A DNA stretch of 64,000 nucleotides. Source: an uncultured Eubacteriales bacterium. Its GTDB lineage: Bacteria > Bacillota > Clostridia > Oscillospirales > UBA644. The position numbers and the translations under genes are program-made. The notes beneath the pieces were generated by a model. It saw nothing but the letters and a program-made list of their open reading frames with translations, ran no database searches and had not been told where the DNA came from. The DNA is taken from the NCBI GenBank assembly GCA_934438175.1, contig CAKSBH010000008.1, forward strand, positions 31,651 through 95,650, in the 5' to 3' direction. The stretch's first letter is position 1; each line of letters begins with the position of its first letter. This document shows, one piece after another, positions 1 through 7,921 of this stretch.

Positions 1-383
1 TCCAGATGAAAACGGGTTACCGGATCTGCCAAAAAGCCGCCGCCAAGAAATGCGCCCCGCAAATAAGAAGCGGCACAGCAAGTCGAAAATTTTTCGGAAT
101 CTTCAGACCCAAGGCGCTCAAACAGCACCACGTCCTCCGTTTCCGGAAGCATATAGGTATAAAGCACGCTTTGCGTGCCTTTCTGCAGCTTCACGGCATG
201 GTTTTCCGAAAAAATGCGATTGATTTCTTTTGAGATGTAATCACGGACATCTTCATGCCGAACAGAAAAACTCACTCTTTCTCTGCACACGGAACTCAGA
301 AAGCCGAGCAGCAGTTTTGAACGGCAACAATTCTGCGTTTTCAGGGCAAGCAAGCGCTTTTTGATTTCATACGAATACGACAT
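1..383 (-). CDS. whiA: WhiA family DNA-binding regulator (partial, N-terminal part)
   Basis: I translated this by hand from the minus strand; the gene runs off the left edge, so about 127 N-terminal codons remain. The product begins MSYSYEIKKRLL. Near the cut it carries a CCAASYLRGAFLGGG segment followed by DPVTRFHL, which matches the WhiA N-terminal LAGLIDADG-like domain (family pattern: cysteine, LRGAFLxGG, DP, YHLE). WhiA proteins bind DNA and affect cell division or sporulation in Gram-positive bacteria. Its ATG shares one base with the murB stop codon (TGATG), so it is translationally coupled to murB. In most Firmicutes rapZ and yvcK lie between murB and whiA; both are absent here. The C-terminal helix-turn-helix lies outside the window. 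Confidence 0.85.
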   Translation of the reverse strand, partial: MSYSYEIKKRLLALKTQNCCRSKLLLGFLSSVCRERVSFSVRHEDVRDYISKEINRIFSENHAVKLQKGTQSVLYTYMLPETEDVVLFERLGSEDSEKFSTCCAASYLRGAFLGGGFLADPVTRFHL

Positions 384-1276
384 CAAATCACCCGGACTTC
401 CGGCTCCAGCCGAACATGATACCGCTCTTCCACATTTTTCTGGATCTGACGAATCAATGCCAGCACATCCTCTGCAGTCGCGTTCCCCTTATTGATGATG
501 AAGCCAGCGTGTTTTTCGCTTACCTGAGCACCTCCGACTGTCAACCCTTTCAGCCCGCAATCCTGTATCAGTTTGGATGCGTAATATCCCTCCGGGCGCT
601 TAAAGATGCTCCCGGCACTGGGATACTCCAGAGGTTGAGAACTCCGACGCCGTTCAATCAGCTCGTTCATCGTTTTCTGAATGTCACGACGATCCCCTGC
701 TTTCAGCTGAAAAACCGCGGAGCAAACCGTCCGGTCCGGAGAAGAAAACGGAGATTTGCGGTACCCAAAATCTTCCTGTTTTATCGAAGATGTACGCAAA
801 ATGCCGTCCTCGTCCGCATAAGTCACACTTTGCAGAACATCGGAAACAACCCCGTCGTAAGCCCCGGCATTCATTGCGATTGCACCTCCGACCGAACCGG
901 GAATGCCATGCAAAAATTCCAACCCTGTCAGACCGGCATTCATTGCAGCGACGGCAATGGTACTGTTGCGACAACCGGCATCCGCAATTAACCGTGTTCC
1001 GTCCAGGTAAAACCCATTCATGGAGAGCGTGCGGATGAAAACGATCTCCGGCACTTCGTCCGAAACAATCAGATTGGAACCGTTTCCCATAACAAAATAC
1101 GGAATCTCCTGCTTTTGCAAAAAGCCGATCAGGGATGACATCTGCGCAGCGGAAGACGGAGAAACCATTAGAGGGGCAACACCGCCTAAACGGAAAGTGG
1201 TACGCTCCGACATCGGCACGTCTGTTTCGTAAGGAATTGCGTTCTTATCGAGAAAAGAAAAAACCGTTTTAATCAT
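383..1276 (-). CDS. murB: UDP-N-acetylenolpyruvoylglucosamine reductase
   Basis: MurB catalyses the NADPH-dependent reduction of UDP-GlcNAc-enolpyruvate to UDP-MurNAc, the second committed step of peptidoglycan precursor synthesis in the cytoplasm. At 297 residues it is typical. The FAD-binding region shows FRLGG (about residue 28), MGNGSNLIV and GIPGSVGGAIAMNAGAY. The C-terminal substrate domain shows SAGSIFKRP, with the proton-donating serine, and GGAQVSEKHAGFIIN, with the conserved glutamate further on. The FGYRKSPF stretch fits the shorter type II MurB lineage. The gene lies 18 bases after hprK in the long minus-strand unit and overlaps whiA. Identification is secure. Confidence 0.97.
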   Translation of the reverse strand: MIKTVFSFLDKNAIPYETDVPMSERTTFRLGGVAPLMVSPSSAAQMSSLIGFLQKQEIPYFVMGNGSNLIVSDEVPEIVFIRTLSMNGFYLDGTRLIADAGCRNSTIAVAAMNAGLTGLEFLHGIPGSVGGAIAMNAGAYDGVVSDVLQSVTYADEDGILRTSSIKQEDFGYRKSPFSSPDRTVCSAVFQLKAGDRRDIQKTMNELIERRRSSQPLEYPSAGSIFKRPEGYYASKLIQDCGLKGLTVGGAQVSEKHAGFIINKGNATAEDVLALIRQIQKNVEERYHVRLEPEVRVI

Positions 1277-1294
1277 GATGTTTTCTCCTTTGGA

Positions 1295-2242
1295 CTATTT
1301 TGCTTTTTCTTCCATAGACTCCATAATCCGGCGGTTCAGTTCCTTTGCGGAATTATATCCCATGCGACGAAGACGGCTGTTCATAGCAGCAATTTCAATA
1401 ATCAACGCCAGGTTTCTTCCGGGACGGATGGGAATGGTGACTGCCGGGATATTCAGCCCGAGGATCTCATAATTCTCGTACTCCAGCCCCATACGGTCAT
1501 ATTGCTTGCTTTCGTCCCAAAGCTCCAGCTGAACAACAAGGTCGACCTTTTCCGACTCCTTGACAGCACCCATACCAAAAATCCGTCGGACATCCACAAT
1601 CCCGATACCGCGAAGCTCGATCAGATGCCGGATGATGTCCGGAGATGATCCGACCACGGTACGTCCGGAAACACGTTTCAGAATGACGGCGTCGTCCGCA
1701 ATCAGACGGTGACCGCGCTTCAGCAATTCTACTGCCGTCTCGCTTTTTCCAATGCCGCTGTCGCCGACCATCAGAATTCCTTCCCCGTATACCTCAACCA
1801 GAACGCCATGACGGGTAATCCGCGGTGCAAGCTCTACAGAAAGAACGCTGATCAGCGATGCCATCACCGAGCAGGTCTTCTCCGAAGAAGAAAAAACAGG
1901 AACCTTGAACTCTTTTGCCACATCAAGCAGCCCGGGATACGGCTCCATGCCATGTGTGATAATGAGTGCCGGAATATGGCGGGAGAACAGCAAGCCGAAT
2001 TTTTCCAGCCGCTCTTTTTCCGAAAAGCTCTCAAGATATTTATATTCCATTTTTCCGAAAAGTTGAATGCGGTTATCGGCAAAATAATCAAAGAATCCCG
2101 CAAAAAACAAGCCTGGACGATTGACCTCTGCCGAGGAAATCTCCAATTCTTTTCCGCCGGTCTCTTCAAGCGAAGGGATATACAACGGCACCAGATTTAC
2201 TTTGGAAATCAAATCCTTGAGTTTCATCGTATACGTTTCCAT
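1295..2242 (-). CDS. hprK: HPr kinase/phosphorylase
   Basis: HprK phosphorylates or dephosphorylates Ser46 of HPr (and Crh in some species), linking glycolytic state to carbon catabolite control in Gram-positive bacteria. The 315-residue protein has the usual N-terminal DRTGG-like half and a C-terminal kinase half. The kinase half holds a Walker A loop, GDSGIGKSE (about residue 160), the RLIADDAV strand, and the family signature around LRGIGIVDVRRIFG. I kept the ATG at 2242 because AAAGGA stands 10 bases upstream; a second in-frame ATG lies five codons in. No PTS gene is in the window. The gene is followed closely by murB. Confidence 0.97.
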   Translation of the reverse strand: METYTMKLKDLISKVNLVPLYIPSLEETGGKELEISSAEVNRPGLFFAGFFDYFADNRIQLFGKMEYKYLESFSEKERLEKFGLLFSRHIPALIITHGMEPYPGLLDVAKEFKVPVFSSSEKTCSVMASLISVLSVELAPRITRHGVLVEVYGEGILMVGDSGIGKSETAVELLKRGHRLIADDAVILKRVSGRTVVGSSPDIIRHLIELRGIGIVDVRRIFGMGAVKESEKVDLVVQLELWDESKQYDRMGLEYENYEILGLNIPAVTIPIRPGRNLALIIEIAAMNSRLRRMGYNSAKELNRRIMESMEEKAK

Positions 2243-2287
2243 GCTGACACTTTCCTTTCCGAAATTGCGGTATGGACAACAATTGCC

Positions 2288-2311
2288 CAGACCGGCGCAG
2301 GCGCCGATCTG
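2288..2311 (-). other. GC-rich stem-loop between ispH-rpsA and hprK
   Basis: In the 93-base gap between the ispH-rpsA stop and hprK there is a 10-bp stem (CAGATCGGCG pairing with CGCCGGTCTG, one G-U) with a 4-base loop. No U-run follows, so it is probably an mRNA processing or stabilising structure, not a terminator. Its function is unknown. Confidence 0.4.
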
Positions 2312-2335
2312 AGCAAAGGATCCGATGCGGTTGAT

Positions 2336-4273
2336 TTATTCGGCATCCGACGCTTCTGCGTCCTGCGCGTCGGAATCATCTTCCAGTGCCTTGATTGACA
2401 GACTGACCTTTTTCTTTTCTTCATCAATGGCAACGATTTTGGCATCCAGTTCCTGACCGACTTTCAGAACATCGGAAACCTTCTCCACGCGGTGGTTGGC
2501 AAGCTGAGAAATATGAACCAGACCGTCAACTCCCGGGATAATGGAAACAAATGCGCCATAGGTCATCAACTTCTGCACTTTGACCGGAACGACATCGCCA
2601 ACTTCAAATTTCGCCATGAAGATTGTCCAAGGATTATCTTCTTCTTTTTTATAAAGCAAAGAAATCTTCTTGGTTTCCGGATCGAAGGATTTTACTTCAA
2701 CCTCCACAACATCGCCAACCTTGACAATGTCGGAAGGATGCTTCACTCTGCCCCACGCAAGATCCGTGATATGGACAAGACCGTCGCCGCCGCCGATATC
2801 AACAAAAACGCCAAAGTCCGTCAGAGACTTCACTACGCCGGTATATTTCTTGCCGACTTCGATATTTGCCCAAAGTTCACTGGCTTTCTGATCTTTTTCT
2901 TCTTTCAGAACCGTGCGGATGGATCCGATCACGCGGCTGGATCTGCCCTTGTTTTCCACCTCAATGATCTTGAAGCGAACGTCCTTACCGGCATATTCGT
3001 CCAGATTGACGTTTTTGCGAAGTTCCACATGAGATGCCGGAATAAAGACGCGCACTTTGTTGTACGAAACAACCAGTCCGCCCTTGACAACCTGCTGAAC
3101 CTTGCCGGTGCAGATTTCGCCGGATTGCTGCAATTCAACGATTTTTTCAAAACCCTTTTCCAGATCAATCTTCTTCTTGGACAGTTCAACAATGCCCTCG
3201 GAATCCTTGACCTTAATCACCACTGCCTCAATGGGATCGCCGACATGGGGCTTCTCGTCTTCAGAGAATTCCTCCGCCGGAATGACGCCGGAATGCTTTG
3301 TGCCGAGATCGACCTGAATTTCGTTGCCGTTGATCTCCGTGATGATACCCGAAACTCTTTGACCGTTCCGGATGATCTTCATCGATGCGTCAACAGCTGC
3401 CGCAAAGTCAATGTCTTCGTCCGTGAAGATCTCTTTGTTTTCGTTTTCCATGTTGTTAATAACCTCCTCGACTGCCTCACCTGGCGTTGATGCGCCGGCG
3501 GACAATCCTATTTTTTTATATTGATAAATTTGCCTGGGAATCTCGTTTGCATTGCCGATGAGATATGCATCGCAATGTTGTTTTGCCGTTTCATAAAGTT
3601 TGCGGGTGTTGGAACTTTGTTTGCTGCCGACAATCAGCATCGCATCTACCCTGCGGGCAAGAGCATCCACCTCGTACTGTCGGTCAAAGGTTGAGCGACA
3701 GATTGTATCCAGAACGACAATATTGGAAAAAGCCGATAAGCGTGCTTTTATTTTTTCAAATTCCTGAACGCTGTACGTGGTCTGAAAAACCACCGTATAG
3801 GTCCATGCGGGATTCATGCTCTGCAGGAAATCCTCCAGGTCTTCCGTGCCGGAAATCTGTCTGGACTCTCCGGGAATATTTCCCAGAATCCCACGCACTT
3901 CCGGATGTCTGCAATCACCGACCACAACCGGATGCTCCGCCGCCCGGACAATTTCGTGGATATGCTTCACGCGGGGGCAAGTCATATCGTGAACCTCCGC
4001 ACCGCAATTCCGCAAGCGGGAAAGTACGGCATTGCCGACACCGTGTGTACGCACGAACACAAGATCTCCCTGCCGGATTTCCGACAAATCCTCCGTGACA
4101 ACGACCCCGCGGGTCTTCAGATCCCGGTTGATCTCATCGTTATGGATGATGGGACCGAAGGTGACCACACGCTTTCCGGAAGGATGGTTCAACTCTTCAT
4201 ACAGAGCGGAGACAGCACGGTTCACACCAAAGCAGAAGCCGATATGTTGAGTGCGGAACACCTCAAAGCGCAT
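2336..4273 (-). CDS. ispH: IspH (HMB-PP reductase) fused to ribosomal protein S1-like domains
   Basis: This is a bifunctional 645-residue fusion. Residues 1 to about 280 are 4-hydroxy-3-methylbut-2-enyl diphosphate reductase, the last step of the non-mevalonate isoprenoid pathway. The three iron-sulfur cysteines sit in GFCFGV (about 14), MTCPRV (about 98) and DTICRST (about 195), together with the THGVG and QTTYS motifs. After an acidic linker (about 285-300) come four S1 RNA-binding repeats, each ending near VELSKK or ISLLYKK. The third repeat shows FGVFVDIGGGDGLVHITDL. The fusion is known in Clostridia and makes the protein both an isoprenoid enzyme and a translation factor. It overlaps plsC by 11 bases. 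The window also holds ispA for downstream prenyl synthesis. Confidence 0.96.
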   Translation of the reverse strand: MRFEVFRTQHIGFCFGVNRAVSALYEELNHPSGKRVVTFGPIIHNDEINRDLKTRGVVVTEDLSEIRQGDLVFVRTHGVGNAVLSRLRNCGAEVHDMTCPRVKHIHEIVRAAEHPVVVGDCRHPEVRGILGNIPGESRQISGTEDLEDFLQSMNPAWTYTVVFQTTYSVQEFEKIKARLSAFSNIVVLDTICRSTFDRQYEVDALARRVDAMLIVGSKQSSNTRKLYETAKQHCDAYLIGNANEIPRQIYQYKKIGLSAGASTPGEAVEEVINNMENENKEIFTDEDIDFAAAVDASMKIIRNGQRVSGIITEINGNEIQVDLGTKHSGVIPAEEFSEDEKPHVGDPIEAVVIKVKDSEGIVELSKKKIDLEKGFEKIVELQQSGEICTGKVQQVVKGGLVVSYNKVRVFIPASHVELRKNVNLDEYAGKDVRFKIIEVENKGRSSRVIGSIRTVLKEEKDQKASELWANIEVGKKYTGVVKSLTDFGVFVDIGGGDGLVHITDLAWGRVKHPSDIVKVGDVVEVEVKSFDPETKKISLLYKKEEDNPWTIFMAKFEVGDVVPVKVQKLMTYGAFVSIIPGVDGLVHISQLANHRVEKVSDVLKVGQELDAKIVAIDEEKKKVSLSIKALEDDSDAQDAEASDAE

Positions 4274-4838
4274 ACAGTTTCTCCATCAGCCACGCACCGG
4301 CTTTTTCATACCCCTCCGATGTTTTGGCTTCCAACGGAATTTTGTCATAGGGAATCCTCTCGCCGATTGTAACCTCGTACCGATTGAACAGGTTAACCTT
4401 GCGTTTATAAGTAAGTTTTACCGGAATCACAGGGGCTTTTGCCTTCACGGCAAACAGAGCAACTCCGCCTTTGGCCGGAGCGGGATCTCCGCAGCGGCTT
4501 CGCGTTCCCTCCGGGAAAATTCCCAACTGCTCTCCGTCCTTCAATACCCGAAGAGCCGCCATCACGGCAGAAAGATCTGCATGATCCCGGTCAACGGGGA
4601 ATGCCCGGTATGCCCGGACAAAATGGCGGACGACCGGCGTTTCGAACAAGGACTTTTTTGCCATAAAGCGAATGGGACGCCGAAAAGCAACCGTCAGCAG
4701 GAACACATCAAACATGGACACGTGATTGGCATAGATAATCAAAGGTCCGCTTTCGGGAATATTTTCTTTTCCCTTTATATGCAACACGTTAAAAACGTGG
4801 CAATATACCGTAAACAGAATCCGCGCGAAACGATACAT
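4263..4838 (-). CDS. plsC: 1-acyl-sn-glycerol-3-phosphate acyltransferase
   Basis: PlsC acylates lysophosphatidic acid to phosphatidic acid at the inner face of the membrane. The 191-residue protein starts with a hydrophobic segment (residues 1-20) and carries the acyltransferase box NHVSMFD (about residue 36, the NHx4D motif). The second block is FPEGTRS (about residue 106). The length is short but normal for clostridial PlsC. It sits between cmk (one base away) and ispH-rpsA (11-base overlap), an order that recurs in Clostridia. Substrate chain length cannot be judged from the sequence. Confidence 0.95.
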   Translation of the reverse strand: MYRFARILFTVYCHVFNVLHIKGKENIPESGPLIIYANHVSMFDVFLLTVAFRRPIRFMAKKSLFETPVVRHFVRAYRAFPVDRDHADLSAVMAALRVLKDGEQLGIFPEGTRSRCGDPAPAKGGVALFAVKAKAPVIPVKLTYKRKVNLFNRYEVTIGERIPYDKIPLEAKTSEGYEKAGAWLMEKLYAL

Positions 4839-4839
4839 A

Positions 4840-5508
4840 TCAGATCCGGCTCCTTATAATCTGCAGTGCTTCGGAGACCGTTGCTTCAAAATCATAAGAG
4901 TTATCCAGAAAAACAGCGTCAGCAGCAGGTTTCAGCGGACATGCCGCACGGGAAGAATCATCCCGATCCCGCTTGATGATCTCGGCAAGAATGCGTTCGT
5001 ACGCACCGTCCTGCTCCAGTCCTTTCGCCTTCAGTTCCTCAAACCGGCGCCTCGCACGCACCTCCGGCGAGACCGTAACGAAAAACTTTACCTGTGCATT
5101 CGGCAGAATGACCGTTCCGATATCCCTGCCATCCATAATCACGTCGTGTTTTTCCGCAAGATCCCGTTGCAAGGCAAGCAAAAAAGCGCGGACTTCGGGA
5201 ACTGCCGAAACCGCAGAGGCAGCCATGGAAACCTCCTGCGTACGAATGCGGTCTGTCACATCTTCCCCATTAAGAAAGACGTGCTGCTTCTGATTCACAT
5301 AAGAGAGTGTGACCCGGATGTCCGGCAAAGCAGCAAGAACCGCCTTTTTATCGGATACCGGAATCTTTTTTTCCAGAAAATAAACGGCAACCGTGCGGTA
5401 CAACGCACCGGTATCCAAATGAAGAAATCCGAGTTCGGCAGCAAGCCGATCCGACAGGGTGCTTTTTCCGGCTCCGGAAGGACCGTCGATGGCAATATTG
5501 ACAGACAT
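4840..5508 (-). CDS. cmk: Cytidylate kinase
   Basis: Cmk phosphorylates CMP and dCMP with ATP in pyrimidine nucleotide recycling. The P-loop GPSGAGKST follows directly after the start, LDTGALYRTVA is the monophosphate-binding motif, and MDGRDIGTVILPNA is the family signature. KFFVTVS leads into the arginine-rich RARRRFEEL lid. I chose the ATG at 5508 (222 residues), which puts MSVNIAIDG at the N-terminus; a GTG six codons upstream (5526) overlaps the stop of the preceding flavoprotein gene and is the alternative. Confidence in the function is high, and in the exact start moderate. Confidence 0.96.
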   Translation of the reverse strand: MSVNIAIDGPSGAGKSTLSDRLAAELGFLHLDTGALYRTVAVYFLEKKIPVSDKKAVLAALPDIRVTLSYVNQKQHVFLNGEDVTDRIRTQEVSMAASAVSAVPEVRAFLLALQRDLAEKHDVIMDGRDIGTVILPNAQVKFFVTVSPEVRARRRFEELKAKGLEQDGAYERILAEIIKRDRDDSSRAACPLKPAADAVFLDNSYDFEATVSEALQIIRSRI

Positions 5509-5522
5509 GGATGTTCTCACTT

Positions 5523-6755
5523 TCACTTTGAAATGGTTTTTATGATTTCTTGTGCGGCACGGTAGCCCGTAGAAAAAGCAATCTGAAGGTTATACCCACC
5601 CGTAAAGGCAGCGACATCCAGCATCTCTCCCGCAAAAAACAGACCGTGCACCCGCTTGGACTGCATCCCGGAAGTCACTTCATCCGTACAGACCCCACCG
5701 GACGTGACAATTGCCTCGTTCAGCGGACGGAGGGCTGAAACCGTCAACGACAACCCTTTGAAAAGACGGACCAAAGCCGTGCGCTGCTCTCTTGTTACGG
5801 AATGGCATTTCTGACAGGGATCAATTCCGGAAAGAGAAACAATCACGGGAATGAGTTTTGCCGGCAACAAATCACCCAGCGCATTGGAAAAATTACGGTT
5901 CTGATAGAGTTTCAGATCTCCGAGAATACGGCGATTCAGCATTTCTTCGGAAAGAGCCGGTTTCAGATCAATGCGGATAAGATCCTCGGGCTTCGCAAAA
6001 CAACTGGCGGAAAGAATCAGCGGACCGCTGACGCCGAAATGGGTAAACAGCATCTCTCCCTGTTCCCGGTAGCGGCAACCGTCCCTCTTTATCAGAGAGA
6101 CCGAAACATTCTTCAGAGATAAGCCCTGCAAGGATTCGCAGATATCACGTTCGCGGATTTCCAACGGAACCAACGCCGGACGAATCGGAGTCACGGTGTG
6201 ACCGACCGACCGTGCCAGAACAAAGCCGTTTCCGTCGCTTCCCGTATAAGCATAAGAAGCACCGCCGGTTGCCAGAAGAACGGTTTTTGCCGGGATTTTT
6301 GATCCGTCCGCAAAAGCGGCACCGGATACGGCTTCGCTTTCCGTAAGCAACGCGCGGCAGCTACCGCGTCTCACCGTCACGCCGGCTTGCTTCATGGCAC
6401 GAACCATTGCATCGGCAACATCGGAAGCGCGATCACTGACGGGAAAAACACGATTTCCTCGCTCTGTTTTCAGCGGAACACCGAGTTCTTCAAAAAAAGA
6501 AACCGTATCTTCCGGAGAAAACGCTGCCCAGGAACCGTAAAGGAACTTCGGATGATCGATGATATGACTGAAAAATTCATCTCTTGTGCAGGCATTGGTA
6601 ACATTACAACGACCTTTCCCGGTAATGCGCAGTTTCTTTCCGAGAACCTCGTTTTTATCATACAGCAGTGTCCGGACTCCTGCACGGGCGACCGTACAGG
6701 CAGCCATCATGCCGGCGGGACCGCCACCGATAATCAGACAATCAATTTCTGCCAT
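5523..6755 (-). CDS. BaiN/HI0933-family NAD(P)/FAD-dependent oxidoreductase
   Basis: This is a flavoprotein of about 410 residues in the HI0933/BaiN family. Known members include BaiN, proposed in bile-acid dehydroxylation, but most are uncharacterised. The N-terminal FAD Rossmann motif is IIGGGPAGMMAA, followed by the family hallmark GKKLRITGKGRCNVTN. A second motif, TGGASYAYTGSDGNG, lies in the middle. The C-terminus holds GLFFAGEMLDVAAFTGGYNLQ, the family's FAD-contacting end. The ATG at 6755 is preferred because GAGG stands 6 bases upstream; it overlaps the murR-type gene by 14 bases. Genes of this family beside cmk are common in Clostridia. No bile-acid genes are present, so I do not assign that role. 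Confidence 0.9.
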   Translation of the reverse strand: MAEIDCLIIGGGPAGMMAACTVARAGVRTLLYDKNEVLGKKLRITGKGRCNVTNACTRDEFFSHIIDHPKFLYGSWAAFSPEDTVSFFEELGVPLKTERGNRVFPVSDRASDVADAMVRAMKQAGVTVRRGSCRALLTESEAVSGAAFADGSKIPAKTVLLATGGASYAYTGSDGNGFVLARSVGHTVTPIRPALVPLEIRERDICESLQGLSLKNVSVSLIKRDGCRYREQGEMLFTHFGVSGPLILSASCFAKPEDLIRIDLKPALSEEMLNRRILGDLKLYQNRNFSNALGDLLPAKLIPVIVSLSGIDPCQKCHSVTREQRTALVRLFKGLSLTVSALRPLNEAIVTSGGVCTDEVTSGMQSKRVHGLFFAGEMLDVAAFTGGYNLQIAFSTGYRAAQEIIKTISK

Positions 6756-7602
6756 CAAAGACCTCGTTTTCATCCCAGAGATCTTCCAGCGTCGTTAAAA
6801 GGTCTGTGATATCCTGCTCTTTCTTCATCGCAACGTTCACAATCAAGGCGTTAATCAGGCTCATGGGAGCCACCAGAGAATCCACAAAAGAACTCATGTC
6901 ACTGTCTGCGTACAAAGCATATTGCGAATACGGACAGAGCGGAGACAACTCATTGTCGGTAATGGCAATGGCTTTTGCCCCGCAGGACTGTGCATATTTC
7001 ATTGCCTTGACCGTACGGCAGGAATAACGGGGAAAACTGATGCCGATGATAACATCTCCGGGCTCTACGTGAAGAACCTGTTCAAAAATGTCATTACCGG
7101 ACACACTGTTGACAACTTTGACAGAATTAAACAGAAGGTTGAAATAGAACCCCAGGAATTCCGCCAGCGTCGCAGAACTGCGAAGCCCAATGATATAAAT
7201 GCTTTTTGCGGAAAGAAGGCAGGCAATCACCTTGTCAAGTTCAACAGGGTCTACACGATCCAGCATCGCCTTCAGCCGGTCCATATCGGAATGAACAACG
7301 TATTCCGTCACATTGCAGTCTCCGACCATGCGCTTGGTCATTTCCATACGCTGAATCACCGTCATGTGACTGTGTGCGGCTTTGATAAGATCCCGCTGAA
7401 ACTCCCCATACCCGTCGTAACCGAGCGACATGGCAAACCGGAGAATGGTCGATTCACTGACACCGACTTCCTGCGCCAGGCGGCCGGCGGTAATGTATGC
7501 TACTTTATCGCAATGTTCCAAAATGAACTTTGCGATTTTTTTGTGCCCTTTGGAAAAGGTATCCATCCTCTTCTTGAGCAAGACGGTTAAATTACACGTC
7601 AT
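6742..7602 (-). CDS. MurR/RpiR family transcriptional regulator
   Basis: This regulator has an N-terminal RpiR helix-turn-helix (residues 1-75, with GVSESTILRFAMSLGYDGYGEFQ in two pieces around the recognition helix) and a C-terminal SIS sugar-phosphate-binding domain. The SIS domain shows IYIIGLRSSA and GISFPRYSCRTVKAM. Family members sense phosphosugars such as MurNAc-6-P. Here the gene is the first of the run towards whiA, and its effector cannot be inferred because no sugar catabolic gene adjoins it. I start at the ATG at 7602 (286 residues); a TTG six codons upstream is possible. A promoter with a 17-base spacer lies at 7651-7679. Confidence 0.9.
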   Translation of the reverse strand: MTCNLTVLLKKRMDTFSKGHKKIAKFILEHCDKVAYITAGRLAQEVGVSESTILRFAMSLGYDGYGEFQRDLIKAAHSHMTVIQRMEMTKRMVGDCNVTEYVVHSDMDRLKAMLDRVDPVELDKVIACLLSAKSIYIIGLRSSATLAEFLGFYFNLLFNSVKVVNSVSGNDIFEQVLHVEPGDVIIGISFPRYSCRTVKAMKYAQSCGAKAIAITDNELSPLCPYSQYALYADSDMSSFVDSLVAPMSLINALIVNVAMKKEQDITDLLTTLEDLWDENEVFDGRN

Positions 7603-7650
7603 AACAACATTCAACCCCAAGCCGATTTATCCTGTATACATTTATATATA

Positions 7651-7679
7651 ATAATACCATCCTTTCGGAAGAAAATCAA
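7651..7679 (-). promoter_or_regulatory. Sigma-A-like promoter of the murR-to-whiA unit
   Basis: On the minus strand the -35 is TTGATT (7674-7679), the spacer is 17 bases and the -10 is TATTAT (7651-7656), about 50 bases before the MurR/RpiR gene start. Confidence 0.6.
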
Positions 7680-7843
7680 GTAGTAAATGAAAGAATTTTT
7701 CCTTTTTCTGAATTAAATGCATTTTTTCTGTCGGTCCGGACACTCCCTCACAAAACAAAATGTTTATTTTTACTGTTTTTTTCGGCTGAAACAAAAAAGT
7801 TCTTATTCAAGGATACAAAAAAATATTTTCACACAAAAAGCAC

Positions 7844-7872
7844 TTTACTTCTTTAGCACTTTAGTGTATAAT
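7844..7872 (+). promoter_or_regulatory. Sigma-A-like promoter of the amino-acid ABC genes
   Basis: The -35 is TTTACT (7844-7849), the spacer is 17 bases and the -10 is TATAAT (7867-7872), 50 bases before the lipoprotein ATG. The surrounding 300-base divergent gap (7603-7921) is AT-rich and holds only this promoter and the opposing one. Confidence 0.7.
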
Positions 7873-7921
7873 AGTGGCATCAAAAAAACGGATTCGCTGG
7901 AAATCCGAAAAGGAGCATCTT

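Noticed and set aside
6..233. 75-codon plus-strand frame at the left edge
   Set aside because: It is antisense to the hand-translated whiA fragment and has no supporting signals.
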